DNA of 64,000 nucleotides from Urophycis tenuis (Eukaryota; Chordata; Actinopteri; Gadiformes; Phycidae), in assembly GCA_036785325.1 (NCBI GenBank), contig JAXIVH010000001.1, positions 18,374,194 through 18,438,193 of the forward strand. Reading direction: 5' to 3'. This document shows, in pieces, positions 44,965-57,011 of the stretch; the stretch's first letter is position 1; the number at the start of each line of letters is the position of its first letter. A program made the position numbers and the translations under genes. The notes under the pieces were generated by a model. It worked only from the letters and a program-made list of their open reading frames with translations, ran no database searches and was not told the origin of the DNA.

Positions 44965-45862
44965 AAACGTTCAAATGTCTCCGTTGCTCTTCTCTCTTCT
45001 TCTCAATAGTTCAGTTAACTTCTGACACCATGTGACCTTTCTAATAAACGCTCGGAATCTTATTTAGTTTATACCAAGAAGACTGACACAAGTTCTGCAG
45101 GGGATCACAACATTGTACGTTTACTTTCTGGTGCCAGCCACACACAACACACACATACTCGCGCGCGCGCATGCGCAGATCTGACTTGGCTTATATCATG
45201 AAATATATTCACTTTTCATGACAACCGCTATAACGTGACGTGTCGACTGATCTCAAGGAGACCACTAAACTTTTACGGGTTGGAGACTCAGTCAGTGACG
45301 TCACAATATGCAAATATTTGTTTAAATTCATACCGACGTATTCACCATGACCAAAATTGTAGTTTTTCTTCTACTTTAAATTTTGAAAAAAAAATAGACC
45401 TACCTACCGACCCGTTTTTTAAATTTTTTTGGGTTGTTACTGCAAACAGAAATATTTTTAAGGATGGCCTTGGCGTAATGTTTTCTTACCAAGGCTAGTT
45501 GCGTTTACCATTTACACCTGTCTGTTTTATAGCCTACTTTTGACGATTGCACGTGATTTTCTCGCATTTCTCGCATTGAAGCCAAATGGACCCAAAAAAA
45601 CCCAACCAAAAATTGCAGGCTTCTTTGTGCGACGATGTTATTTTGAAAAGCTTACTATTTATTTTTTTTTTATAATATTTTATTTTTATGTAATATTGAG
45701 TGTTTAATAAATAATTGTTCAGTGTAGTACAGAGTCTGTAGTCTATATCGTGCTGCGCCGCCACCCGGTCATACGGCGGAAACACCCTCTTCCCCCTGGC
45801 ACACCACCACCTTAACTAACAAGATTTCTGCGGGAAACCCTGATTATCTGTGCTTGTTTCAG

Positions 45863-46247
45863 AGCAAAGACCACAGTCGGTTGTTGTCCAATGGTCAACA
45901 CTCCCTCAACATCTGCGAGCCACATGCGTTGTCAAACTCGAAGCATCAAGCCGCTAAAAGGGAGGACGAGAACATGGTCGACCGAGGAAGAAGAAAGGTG
46001 CCGGTGCGACACTGGCTAACGCTGACCTCTGGCTCCCTGGAGAACCTGTGTTTCTCAGGCCTGGCCTTCGGCTGGGCCTCTCTGGTGTTTGTACTGAAGG
46101 ACGACGGCTACTTCGCAGACCACTGTGTCAACGGCACGCTGATGGACAACAGCACAGTGACAGGTAGGCCCACAGGGTTCTGTCCACACCCACACCAATA
46201 ATGTTATGCAGACATGCACTGCTGCACAGCCTCAAGCGTTCACAGCA

Positions 46248-46290
<43 letters not shown>

Positions 46291-49200
46291 GATTGCAGTG
46301 GTCAAGATGAGCAGTTCTCAATGGTCCTGTCCATTGCCTCTTTCTCAACTAATATTCTACGCTTCGCCTTTGGCCATGCATTTGATCATTTGGGGACGAC
46401 AGTCACCAGGCTGATAACTACGTGAGGGTGTTGGGTTTACCATGCACTTAGTATGCCTCATTTGAAGGATTGTGAAAGGTGGCCATGGCAAAGTCCATCA
46501 ATGCAATTGTATTTCTGTTTTCATCCCTAGAACTATATACACCAGTGGTACACTTTTGATGGCCTTGTCAACACCAGGTAACTTACTTGTTTCAACAATT
46601 GCTCTGTTATTAAGGAAATGAGGTTCCAATTGCGATAATTTCTCTACAAAGGTGTGGTTTACTGTGTGTTTGTGTGTGAATAAAATTTCAAGTTTATTGT
46701 CACATTCTAGATACCAATGTACATCATTACCAACAGTGAATTTATTTTGTGTGTGTGTGTGTGTGTCCATAGAACATTCATTTCTGTTGTTTCCTGCCAT
46801 GTGTTGTTTAATGATCAGTGGAATGCTGTTCTGCTTAACCAATGTACAGGTATGTACCATACTCAGGTATACACTATTATTCATTAGTGCATCTCTGGTT
46901 TGTTCAGTCTCTCATGCCTTCATCACCGATACCACTGAACCCATTTCATGTTTTTTTTATGGTTTTGCTGCGCTTGAATAAATCATTCCTGTAGCCTCGT
47001 TCTTATCCTTTGTTTCAGGTGGGAAACCTTTTTGACAGTCACCGGTCCACTGTGATCACCATGACCTCGGGCTTCACAGACAGCTCTGCCGGGGGGTTTC
47101 TCGTTGTTAAGGTCAATACTAGGTCAATACTAAGCAACTTGAAAAACCTGAAGATAAATGGATATGTACATATGTACATCATATCTGCGGGCGGCCATGT
47201 GAATACTTAACATGACATAATATACTACTTTAGGGGTTAAACCACAAACTTGTGTTAAATCCCGCATTACATAGATTACATTAGTAATTAAATCAATCAT
47301 TGATTACTAATGTACCTACATCACTCATACTTTTCTTTAATCATTCCCCTACTTTAACAGACCAGGTCAATGCTTACTTGGTTTCCATACAAAGAACTAT
47401 GGAGATACAGAGTTTAGCTGCTGCGACATAACATTTGTATCTCTGCTGTGTAGTTGCTGCATGAGCAGGGAGTCTCCCTCAGAACAACCTTCCTCGTATT
47501 TTCCTGTGGGTGCATCTGGCATCTTATCAGTACTTTCTTCCTGATGCCCAGAGGACATTTCCCCTATCCATTACCAGCTGATTACAAATACGGGTCAGAA
47601 CAAGCCACATCACACCAAACCATCCACAACCCCCGTTATACCCTTGCAACCCCAATAAACCATGTGTGTTTGTCTCTGATCTGTCCACTTTGTTTGCTAG
47701 ACTGAACTGCCCTTGCCCAGGACAAGAAAGCAGAGAAAAGGTGACAGAAAAGAGGAATGAGGGAGAATACATGATGGAGGAGAAATATGAAACAGACAAG
47801 CCAGTGGAGGTTGAAGGTATTATACATTGTCTGTTTTGTGTCGTCTCTCTTCTGGCGTCCAGGTGAGGCTTTGTGAAGTAACCACTGTGACCTTCCTTGC
47901 CTTAGTGCCTAGCTTCCGGAGTTGCGTGCTGTCCTTGCTTTTTCTCTGGCATCTCCTGTGGACCGCCACGCTACAGTTCAGTCACTTCCTGTACCTGTCG
48001 ACCTGCAACCCCACACTCAGCCGGCTGGCGGGCAACGACCGAGACCGAGGTAAACAGCAAATGCTGCCGACTTCGGTGGAAAGACGGAAACGCACTTGAC
48101 GACAACTGAGTGGTCCATCATCAGAGGACACGGGTCTTGATTTGTTCCTTTGCGGTGCATTCATGCTGAGCTCAACGGCCTGCAATAATGATATATGATA
48201 TACAGTACATCGTGGAACAAGTGTTCTTAATAGACAAGTTGTAGAAAGGTACCTGAATATGCAATAGAAGGCTTTTGAGGTAAGTAAAGGCAGGTTTTAA
48301 CACGATGCCCTTCTCAAATGAATACCTCTGCATCTGTGACTAAACATTCAATGCTTCAATGCTTTTTTGTTTTTCAGCATTGTGACAGCAGGTCTGAAGT
48401 CAAGCCTGTTCCCTGCTGTCTCCATAACACTATGCTCTGTGATTGTATCTTCCATGTCTGTTTCTAACCCTCCCAAGTGAGTCAGTACACCAACGTGTTT
48501 GCCTACATCCAGACATGTGGAATATTGTTCGCACCTTGCAACGGTCTCATACTTGACAGACACAAGCACCGGCCTCTCGCCCAAGGTGGGTGTCATGTAC
48601 AGCATCTCACACTTCATTAGTTTGATTAACGCTAATGCATTTAAGTAAAAAGTGGCACCTCTTGATTTGGCTGATAAGAGACAAAGTCATCATAATAACG
48701 AGACATCCAAGAAACTAGCAGGTTTCAAGCGAGTTGCACACCGGGCGTTTTATTTTTGTTTCTATGGAAGGTACTTATTCTGCACAGTCTCTCTCTGTTC
48801 CCCACCCCGGCCGCAACTCTCAACACTGCACAAAATCACACCGTGAACTTAAAGCCGTGGGTTCTCTGCTGTTGTCCTCAGGGGAGAGGGCACAGGCGAC
48901 CGACCTGAGCCCGTTCCCGCTGTCCCTGGCCCTCACCTCCCTGCAGGGGATCCTCTTCTGCGTCTGTTTCACCGTGCCGGTCTTTCCCCTGCAGTACGTC
49001 ACCTTCGTCCTGCAGGTGGTCAACAGCTCCTTCTTGTACGGAGCACACCAGTCCTACATCAGCCACGCGTACGGTCGCCCACACACATCGTTGTCGTCCT
49101 TCGTGCTGTCGTTTTTATGGGTGTGGGCAACACGTCATTAAACATCAATTCCATGCCGCTGCCCGCCTCCCTCTGTTATCACTTCTACTGCACTTCTTCC

Positions 49201-50307
49201 TTTATACCACGTTACATCATCCCCCCCACGCCATCCCTTTTCCTTTTTCTTCTGTTTCAGCTTCCCAGGGTGTCACTTTGGGAAGCTGTCAGGCTTGATC
49301 ATGTCCTTGTCGGCCCTGACACTCCTGCTTCAGATCCCAGTCATGCGATACGTAAAGGAGGTTCTCCACGGGGACCCTTTCTACGTGAGTAGACGAGAGT
49401 CGTGACAACGATGTACAGTGTGTGACAGCCATGGCTGGATTGAGAGGATTCTCGCAGTAGTAGTAGATTGTAGTGCAGCCCCTCTGGCGTCTAATGCTGA
49501 AGGGGGTAAAATACAAAAGGGGGTCAACAGGAAGTTAACTTTTGTTATAACAAGACCCTAAGGGCAGTGCTTCTTGTGTCTGCTATGTCCTATTTGTGTG
49601 CGGCCCACTTTGGAGAAAGGCAAACCTATTATGGTATTTCTAGTGACATTCCCAAACACACACACACATACACACCCCTGCAGGATTTCCAGACAGGTCT
49701 CCGTACAAGAATATAACGATGACTCATTCAATGTGCTGTGATATTTTTAGAATGAGAGGGCACTTTAGCCAATGGGGGACAACGGGGCAGTGACCTGGGC
49801 CACTGTAGCCATAGCACTGCGTGCGTGTCGGATTATAAAGCATGACAGGCATATACAGTAGGTGTACATTGGTAGATGTAACCCAGAATACAACAGTACT
49901 GTTGTCTGAAAACTAATTCCTCTTTTCGGCTGTCACAACCATTATGTCATGCAAAATAGCTCAGTGGTCAATACTACAAGAGTTCAATTCAAGCCGACTG
50001 GGTAAGTCCAACAGTACAGGTTAGGTTTATAGTATAGTGTATGTTGTTAACCAAATTGGATTTACTTTGTACCTAGATCTAGAATATTGTAATGTCCTGG
50101 ATGTGTTTAATGAGCGCAGTTTAAGTTCTTGTATAATGTGCCCATGGTGTGCTAATGTTTTGTGTGCATTTTGTTGTCTCTGTGCCTATGCTCTCTGTTA
50201 ACTGCTGACAGCGCCTGTAGAGCGATGTCAGGCGTTGCAGGGGGTTGGCAGAGTAGCCGGGGGGGCGGGGACGCCTGGGTATCAGAAAAAAGTTACAGTT
50301 TGTTGTC

Positions 50308-50347
<40 letters not shown>

Positions 50348-53300
50348 CACGGGTTTGGGATAACACAGCACCAATTTCGGCATGGTCGTAGCCCGTTAAA
50401 ACGACCCTGTGTTGTACACAATAAATCCTGTTAAAGTTTGAGTTGCTCGCTCACGCGGGGGAATGGACCGAGGAAGAGAAAGCCCTACTGCCTGCTATGT
50501 GCCTCATGGACGATGTATTAAAATGCCTTTTGCTGCTTAGCCCAGAGGACAGGCATGATTATGGGGCTTTGGAGGGGGCACTGAAGAGGCTTCGGACAAT
50601 GTGTGCAGCATACTTAAAAATGAGCAGTCGATGCAGGCTTCCAGAGGAGCCCTTGTGGGTCTTAGCCAATGACATAGATAGCCTCACTAGCGGGTATATT
50701 CGTATATGCCACCTGATGTTCAGAGTGAGTTGGCGAGAGACCAGTTCATCGGAGCTCTGTCACCCACTTGGCTGCGTGTGCATGTGCAGCTTGAGCACCC
50801 ACGATCTTTGCAGACTGCTCTGGAGTCGGAGGTGGAGAGGGAGATTGTGTGGGGCGTGTCAGCTGGAAGTAGCCGCAGTGAGGGCATGCCTACAACTAGC
50901 GTGGCGGTGGGCATCAGCGCAGGCCTGCAGAAGCCAGCGGGGGCGTCGGAGGTAACTGAACTGATACAGGCTATGTCTCTCCAAACAACCCGTACCCTGC
51001 GCACATCACCCAGGCTGTGTTGGGGGGTGTGGCCAACCAGGACACCTCCTCAGGCAGTGGCCCAAAAGCTTCCACGGGCCCGGGAACTGCATAGGGGAGA
51101 CTCTGCGGACCCCAGCCTCACCCTCCTCCTGTTCCTCGTCTGCAGGAGGGGCGCAGCAGCACAGACGGGGAAGTCAGGCCCCACTTTCCCCAGAAGGAGA
51201 CGACAACATTTCCCCGGAGCTAGTGGTAGTGGTGGGACGGACATGTGTTGGGGACTTTTGCCACGTCGTGGTGAATGTAGAGGGGGTCCCCTGCTCTGCC
51301 CTCGTGGATACGGGATCCACAGTCAGTACGTTTACATGCAGCAAGAAATTCGAATTTCTAATCGTATAAGACATCGTTCGGACTTTTTAAGTGCATGTAA
51401 ACACCTTAATCCGACCTACTTCGGACCTACTTCGGACATCTCAAAATCGGATAACAACACCTGGATAATTCGTTCGTAGTCGGACTTTTAACGGCACGTA
51501 TACTCAGCAATCGGATCTGAATCGGATTTTGCATTCTGCGCATGCGCAGTGCCATTCTGCACATGCGCAGCGCCACATAGCGTCCAGAGTCAGCCCATGC
51601 TCCGGCTGTTAATCCGATTCTCTGAATGGCATGTATACTCGGACAAGTGATCCGGTCTTACGCATGTCATTATCTGATCCGATCAGAAATTCGAATTTCT
51701 AATCGTATAAGACATCGTTCGGACTTTTTAAGTGCATGTAAACACCTTAATCCGACCTACTTCGGACCTACTTCGGACCTATTTCGGACATCTAAAATCG
51801 GATAACTACACCTGGATAATTCGATCATAGTCGGACTTTTAACAGCATGTATACTCAGCAATCGGATCTGAATCGGATTTTGCATTCTGCGCATACGCAT
51901 CACCATTCTGCACATGCGCAGAGCACCACACAGCGTCCGGAGTCAGCCACGCTCCGGCTGTTAATCCGATTCCCTGAACGGCATGTATACTCGGACAAGT
52001 GATCCGGTCTTACGCATGTCATTATCTGATCCGATCGGAAATTTGAATTTCTTGCTGCATGTAAACGTACTGAATGACACTCATAAGACCTGATGTGGTG
52101 CCAGGCTGGACTCAGTTAGAGCCCACCACTGTGTAGCTGCGCACAGTCACAGGCGGACTGGCACCAATGACAGGCAAGGGCATGATGACTCTGACTGTGG
52201 GGGGCAGGGCTGTCCATTAAGGCTACAGGCTGCCAGCTGGCCCTGTGTGGAGGCACACTGAGATTCCAGGATGGTCCTGCCATCATGTTGGCGGCCACAA
52301 TGCCACCGTACACTGCTCCAGCCACTTTGCCAGCATGAGAAGTTGTTATGGCAGAGCCTCAGGTCACACTTACTTTCCCCAAAAACCCCAGGAACTGCAG
52401 GACACCTTTTCTGTCAACCAACCCGCCACTCCCCTACCACAGCACTGCTTTGCAACCACCTCCATCTCAGGTGGGGACAGAGGTGACAGGCCCCAACACC
52501 GTTGCACCCCTGCCGGCAGCGCCAGCCTCCATCAGCAGGGGCCACTCCACCGTCGGCCCTGCTGCCCCAGGTGGAGGAGGGGGCGGCGCAGCCTGCCATA
52601 TGGAAAATCTGGATGGAGAACTGTGATGGCCTGGACTCGCGACAGCGGTCGCTGTTAACGGTGCTTTTATTTGAATTTAAGGACAGCTTTGCACTGAATG
52701 AGGAGGTTGGGCGAACGCAGCTGGTGGTGCATGAGATTGACACTGGCGACACCTACCCCATAAAGTGTCAGCCTCGCAGGCTTCCACTGTGAGGCACTGG
52801 AATGTCACAAGTCCACTGCGTGTCACAAGAGGCATGTGACAAAGGTGTCTGGAACATGCTCCAGGCAGGCATCATCGAACCATCAGACAGCCCCTGAGCG
52901 GCCACGGTGGCCATGGTCCCCAAAAAGAATGGTGAGTGGCACCTCTGCTCTGATTACAGACCACTGAACGGGCTAACGAAGAAGGACTCGTATCCACTGC
53001 CCCGTGTGGACGAGTCTCAGGCTCCACCTGGTTTTCCTCACTGGACCTCCGGTCTGGCTTTTACTAGGTGCCCCTCTCCCCATCTTCCCGACCAAAGACT
53101 GCCTTTTGCACTGGACGTGGGCGCTGGCAGTTCAAGGTCCTCAGCTTTGGCTTGTGCAATGCTCCAGCTACTTTTGCCGGACTGGACCGGGTGCTGACTG
53201 GCATACCACACCAGGAGTGCCTGGTTTATTTGGACAACATTATGGTACATGGACCCTCCTTCGATGCCGCCCTGATGTCGTTACACCGCGTGCTGGAGAG

Positions 53301-56244
53301 AATCAGGGCCGCTGGGCTGATGCTCCACCCAGATAAGTGTCATTTCATGCAGCGTCAGGTGACTTTTCTGGGACACAGAGTGGGGCAGGAAGGAATTAGC
53401 ACTGTGCATGTCAAAGTGCAGGCAGTGGTAGACTGGCCCGTCCCATCCACTCAAAAGGAGGTGAAAAGCTTTTTGGGCCGCGTACTACCAAAGGGGTTTC
53501 TCGTGCATAGCTGCCCCTCTGTACCAGTTGCTGCAGAAAGACAGAGAGTTTGGCTGGACAGAAGCATGCCAGGAGGCGCTCGTCCAGCTGCGCCAGGCCC
53601 TCGGCAATGCCCCTGTGCTGGCCACAGCTGACCCCCCTCTCCCATTTATGTTGGACACTGATGCCAGTGGGGTTGGCGTCGGAGGAGTGCTGTTGCAGGT
53701 GGGTGCTGACAGAGAGAGGGTAGTGGCCTGCTTCAGCCGGATGTTCAACAAGGCTGAAAATCGCTACCGCGTACCCCGACGTGAGCTCCTGGCAGTGGTA
53801 CTTTCTGTGCGCCACTTCAAATATTAGCTGTGTGGGCTGCCCTGCACTGTGAGAACCGACCCTTCAGCTCTCCTGTGGCTGATTTCATTCAGGGAGCCGG
53901 AGGGGCAGGTCGCCAGGTGGTTGGAGGAGCTCCAGGCCTATCACTTCACGGTGGTGCACAGGGCAGGAGCACAACACAGCACTGCAGACGGCCTTTCCCA
54001 TCGTCCACGTGCTGCGGACGGGTGCCGCTATTGTGAACGAAGGGACAGTCGTGAACATGAACTGTGTGAAGAGCAGCAGTGGGTAGTAAGGCAGGCTGAA
54101 GTGGTTGTCTGTCGGGAGCTGCAGACGGTGAGTGCCGGGAAATCAGAATCAGAATCAAGTTTATTGCCAAGTAGGTTTGCACTTACAAGGAATTTGACTT
54201 GGTGTGATTGGTGCAAAGAAAAACAAGTATTAAAATATAAGTAACATAACTATAAATATATATACAGTAAACAAGGAGCAGTAGTACAAACTGTGCATTA
54301 ATGTAACGCAGACGGTCTGAAGATGCCACGTTAATGTAGCATGTAGGTCTGTATGGGGGGAGGGAGAGAGTCAGTGTCAGTTGTTGATAAGGCTAGAAGC
54401 AGATGGGGGAAAAAGGCATGAAGGCATCAGCGTGCTAGACACGCTGCAGTGATCAGGGGAGAAATTTTGAGTCCCGGGTGTTTGCCGGCATGTGCAGGCG
54501 TCTTGGCATCAAGAAGACGCCATTACGGCCTCAAAGTGACGGTGTTGTGGAGAGACTCCACCGCACACTGGGTCAGCAGCTGGCTGTATTTACATCGAAG
54601 CATCAGCGGGACTGGGAGGAGCATCTTCTGCTTGTGCTCATGGCGTGTCAATCAGCAGTCCAGGAGTCGACGGCGTGTACCCCAGCTCTCCTTCGGCCTG
54701 CAGGCGGCCTCAAGACTCCCCTGCTGTCCCCCCGGGCCCTAAGCATGCTAGAAGGCTCCAGGACCGACTTGATTCGGCTCACGCATTTGCCTGGGTGCAA
54801 CAGGAAAGTGCGAATACACGGCAAAAATGCAATTATAATGTGAGGGCCCGGGGAAGGCTGCATTTCCAGGCTGGAGAGCCGGTGTGGGTGCACAACCCAC
54901 AAAGAAAGGAGGGCCGTTGTCCAAAGCTTGACAGCCAGTGGGTGGGGCCTTGCAGGGTGTTGGAGTGGATGGGAGAGGTGGTGTATCGGGTGCAGCTGCC
55001 GCCAAGAGGAAGGAAGGTAGCGCTGCACAGACAGACAGACAGACTCCCCCAGTCCCCACCCACGCTCCTTTACCACCGGCACACCCCTGTCAACCCCCAC
55101 AGCAAGTGCAAGATGGGGGTAACCCTGTTCCCTTGACTCCAGGGTCTCTGCCCACGTCCCCAGCCCCTGATTCAAGCCCATTGTGCCCTGTCTCACACCC
55201 ACAAAGGACAAGGAGGCCACCCCAGCGTCTTGCAGACTTTGTTTGTTCCCTCGGGGATGAGGAACTTAGTGGTGGGGGGGGGGGGTAGTGTAACGTCCTG
55301 GATGTGTCTGATGTGTGCAGTTTAAGTTCTTGTATAATGTGCCCATGGTGTGCTAATGTTTTGTGTGCATTGTGTTGTCTCTGTGCCTATGCTCTCTGTT
55401 AACTGCTGACAGCGCCTGTAGAGCGATGTCAGGCGTTGCAGGGGGTTGGCAGAGTAGCCAGGGGGACGGGGACGCCTGGGTATCAGAAAAAAGTTACAGT
55501 TTGTTGTCTTTGTGTGTGTGTGTGTGTGTGTGTGTTCACGGGTTTGGGATAACACAGCACCAATTTCCTCATGGTCGTAGCCCGTAATAACGACCGTGTG
55601 TTATACACAATAAATCCTGTTAAAGTGATTTCCTTGTGAGAGTAACTGTGAACGTTACAATATGTATAATTGAGATTTCTGTGAATTGGGTTATGATTAA
55701 TATAATTAATACATATAATATAATTCCCTTGAAAATACTGCCCTCTGATGGTTATCAGCTCTACTTGTGAGCATACGTCAACTTGTACAATACGAATTCC
55801 CAATATCACGTTAATAAAATAATGCCCGAAATTCCATAGCCTCTACTCTTTGTATGAAATTCATTTCATACTCTTGGTATGAAATTAACCTCTGGGTAGA
55901 CTCTCAAATGCAAATGTACTGAATTTATGGAATTCTGATGTATTTGTACCTAATATACATATGTATAATAAGTGAATTAGCATTTGTATGTATGGGTTTT
56001 TTGTATTTTCTATTCTAGGTTTTGCATTCATACACGTGTCTGCTAAAAAAAAAAAAAAAAATCATAGCTTTCCTTTGGTGTGTCCCTTAACTGTCCCCAG
56101 GCATATTTGGGTGTGACCGCGTTATCACTGCTCACCTTCATCCATCCACTGCATGTTCACCTCCACTGCAGAAGGCAGCTCAGTCGGCCAGCTGACACAT
56201 TAGGGAGTCGATGCCTAAAGAACGACATGACAAGGAGGCCATGA
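45863..56244 (+). CDS. slc43a3: Solute carrier family 43 member 3 (nucleobase transporter), first tandem copy, complete
   Basis: Major-facilitator membrane protein; mammalian SLC43A3 (ENBT1) is an equilibrative purine nucleobase transporter at the plasma membrane. Exons: 45863-46163 (ATG 45974), 46292-46421, 46531-46577, 46773-46849, 47019-47111, 47454-47593, 47701-47816, 47906-48049, 48478-48585, 48882-49068, 49261-49384, 56101-56244 (stop 56242). All AG/GT; phases agree; CDS is 1500 bp, 499 codons, like human SLC43A3 (491 from memory). Landmarks: SGLAFGWASLVFVLKDDGYF, DCSGQDEQFSMVLSIASF, VGNLFDSHRSTVITM, FFLMPRGHFPYPLP, VPVFPLQYVTFVLQVV, FPGCHFGKLSGLIM. It fits SLC43A3, not SLC43A1 (LAT3). 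The last intron (6.7 kb) holds a Gypsy element. An acceptor before the ATG implies an upstream 5'UTR exon, not located. Confidence 0.93.
46251..46289. repeat. (CT)n microsatellite forming an acceptor's pyrimidine tract
   Basis: About 19 TC units end in CCAG immediately before slc43a3 coding exon 2 (46292). Confidence 0.92.
50088..50437 (+). repeat. 5' LTR of the Gypsy element (3'-truncated)
   Basis: Matches 55289-55628 closely. The main differences are the GT tract length (50310-50346 against 55510-55535) and scattered substitutions. It joins gag-like sequence directly at ttaaagt|ttgagttgctc. Confidence 0.88.
51324..52072. mobile_element. Inverted-repeat element with internal tandem duplication, inserted in the Gypsy protease
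   Basis: Begins cagtacgtttacatgcagca and ends tgctgcatgtaaacgtactg, exact inverse ends of about 35 bp allowing one mismatch. Inside, a unit of about 340 bp (agaaattcgaatttctaatc ... tgatccggtcttacgcatgt) occurs twice in tandem, at 51344 and 51684. It splits the protease right after the catalytic DTGS. No target duplication could be recognised. Confidence 0.8.
54136..54430 (-). mobile_element. LINE 3'-end insertion in Gypsy integrase (antisense)
   Basis: aatcagaatcagaatcaagt followed by ttattgccaagtaggtttgc is the inverse of a very common fish non-LTR 3' terminus with (GATTCT)n tail. It replaces the part of pol that should hold the integrase zinc domain and first catalytic Asp, so insertion and deletion happened together or in succession. 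Confidence 0.7.
55289..55659 (+). repeat. 3' LTR of the Gypsy element
   Basis: 371 bp, TG...CA ends with inverted TGTAACG/CGTTACA, and an AATAAA-containing aataaatcctgttaaag near the end. Followed by target copy atat. Confidence 0.9.
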
Positions 56245-57011
56245 AGACAGAAGAGGAAGGTTGCTTTAAATTGAAAAGAGAAGTTAGTTATATATGACGT
56301 TGTGAGATATGTTCCAGAAGGACATATAGTCCTGCCATTGAGGGCTTTTAGGAGAATGATTTATTTAAGCACAACGAAACCATTAAAAAAACATGATGGG
56401 TTCAATGTCAGTAATGAAGGCACAAGAGACTGAGCAAACCTTTTATTATTCAGTGCTCCCTCTTTTTTTAGCTTATCATTTTCCAGCACCTTTCTGTGCT
56501 CTTGGGGGTTCATATTTCACGGTTCTGTCAGTAGCAGCCATCCCAATCTCTATTGAATATTCACTTTTTATAATCCAGGATTTCCAGGAACCATGTTGGT
56601 TGAGATTTTTTAATGCATGTGTTTCATTTTTCTTAAGAATGTGGATAAAACAGGTTTAAATGTTGAAAATAAAATACAATTTGAAGAAATCTGAATTTAT
56701 ATGTTGCTTAATTTACCATTATTTCAGTGAATCCTATAAACTGATTGTTTTTGTTTTCATGAAATGTGTGTTCTTCCTGTCATTACTTATTTTTTTCCCC
56801 CTTCTTCATTCTGGTGAATATAAATGCACCAACTTGTGCCTTTTTTGCATCAATTTATGGTGGAAATGTGTGTGTAAATGAAAACACAAATGCCAAATGT
56901 CACAGCCAATTCTACCACCAATCATTTTGTTCTTACACTCACAGTGCAACAACTTTTATGTCTTTGAGGTTTTCCATATTTTAGAATCAAGAAAAACCCG
57001 AGGGGTGGACT
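56245..57011. other. 3' flank of slc43a3: no gene seen
   Basis: AT-rich. Candidate polyadenylation signals aataaaataca (56668-56678) follow the stop at 56242-56244 by about 425 bp. No second gene recognised. Confidence 0.5.

Larger units (their letters stand above)
42387..45223 (-). mobile_element. Internally deleted Ty3/Gypsy element with two LTRs
   Basis: LTR-related ends 42387-42563 and 45047-45223 (177 bp shared, one mismatch seen: gtccg/gtacg) flank a minus-strand coding region. The 5' LTR probably extends to 45031 (TGTCATG...GGTCACA) and is followed at once by TGGTGTCAGAAG, a plausible primer-binding site. The 3' LTR lacks the last 16 bp. Between are gag and integrase only: protease, reverse transcriptase and most of RNase H are gone. 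Near-identical LTRs indicate a recent insertion. Confidence 0.85.
41965..45469. mobile_element. Second nested inverted-repeat element (GGCCATCCTTAAAAATA ends)
   Basis: The left end ggccatccttaaaaatactc (41966) and right end, read inversely, ggccatccttaaaaatattt (45469) match over about 35 bp, including tctg.tttgc.gtaa. Short gaccgacc/taccgaccc motifs follow inside. It is split by the Gypsy insertion; apart from that, only about 660 bp are its own. No coding content. Confidence 0.65.
40599..45842. mobile_element. Outer hAT-like element carrying nested insertions
   Basis: The left end catggtttcccacag...cttaggtgg (40599) and right end, in inverse, cagggtttcccgcag...gttaaggtgg (45842) are inverted repeats. 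Both arms contain the ccttaactaac motif. The 6-bp flanks attatc (40593-40598, 45843-45848) match. Inside are a TTAA palindrome (40874-41690), a second inverted-repeat element (41965-45469) and, in that, a Gypsy element (42387-45223). The right end is 20 bp before the first coding exon of slc43a3. Confidence 0.65.
50088..55659 (+). mobile_element. Ty3/Gypsy element with both LTRs and 4-bp target duplication, in the last intron of slc43a3
   Basis: The 3' LTR is 55289-55659 (TGTAACGTCC...ACGTTACA), preceded by a polypurine tract ggtggggggggggggtag. The 5' LTR starts at 50088 (TGTAATGTCC) but is cut at about 50437, losing its last ~34 bp, the primer site and the gag start. Target duplication atat at 50084-50087 and 55660-55663. 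Inside: a gag part (LLLSPEDRHDYGALEG), protease (VDTGSTVS) split by a 749-bp element, reverse transcriptase (52900-53480) with YLDN in place of YLDD, RNase H (TDASGVGVGG) broken by a stop at 53825, and integrase from SDQG-like to VVERLHRTLG after a LINE insertion. Inactive. Confidence 0.9.

Noticed and set aside
46498..46884. Minus-strand 128-residue frame opposite slc43a3
   Set aside because: Antisense shadow across introns and exons 3-4 of the transporter; no similarity recognised.
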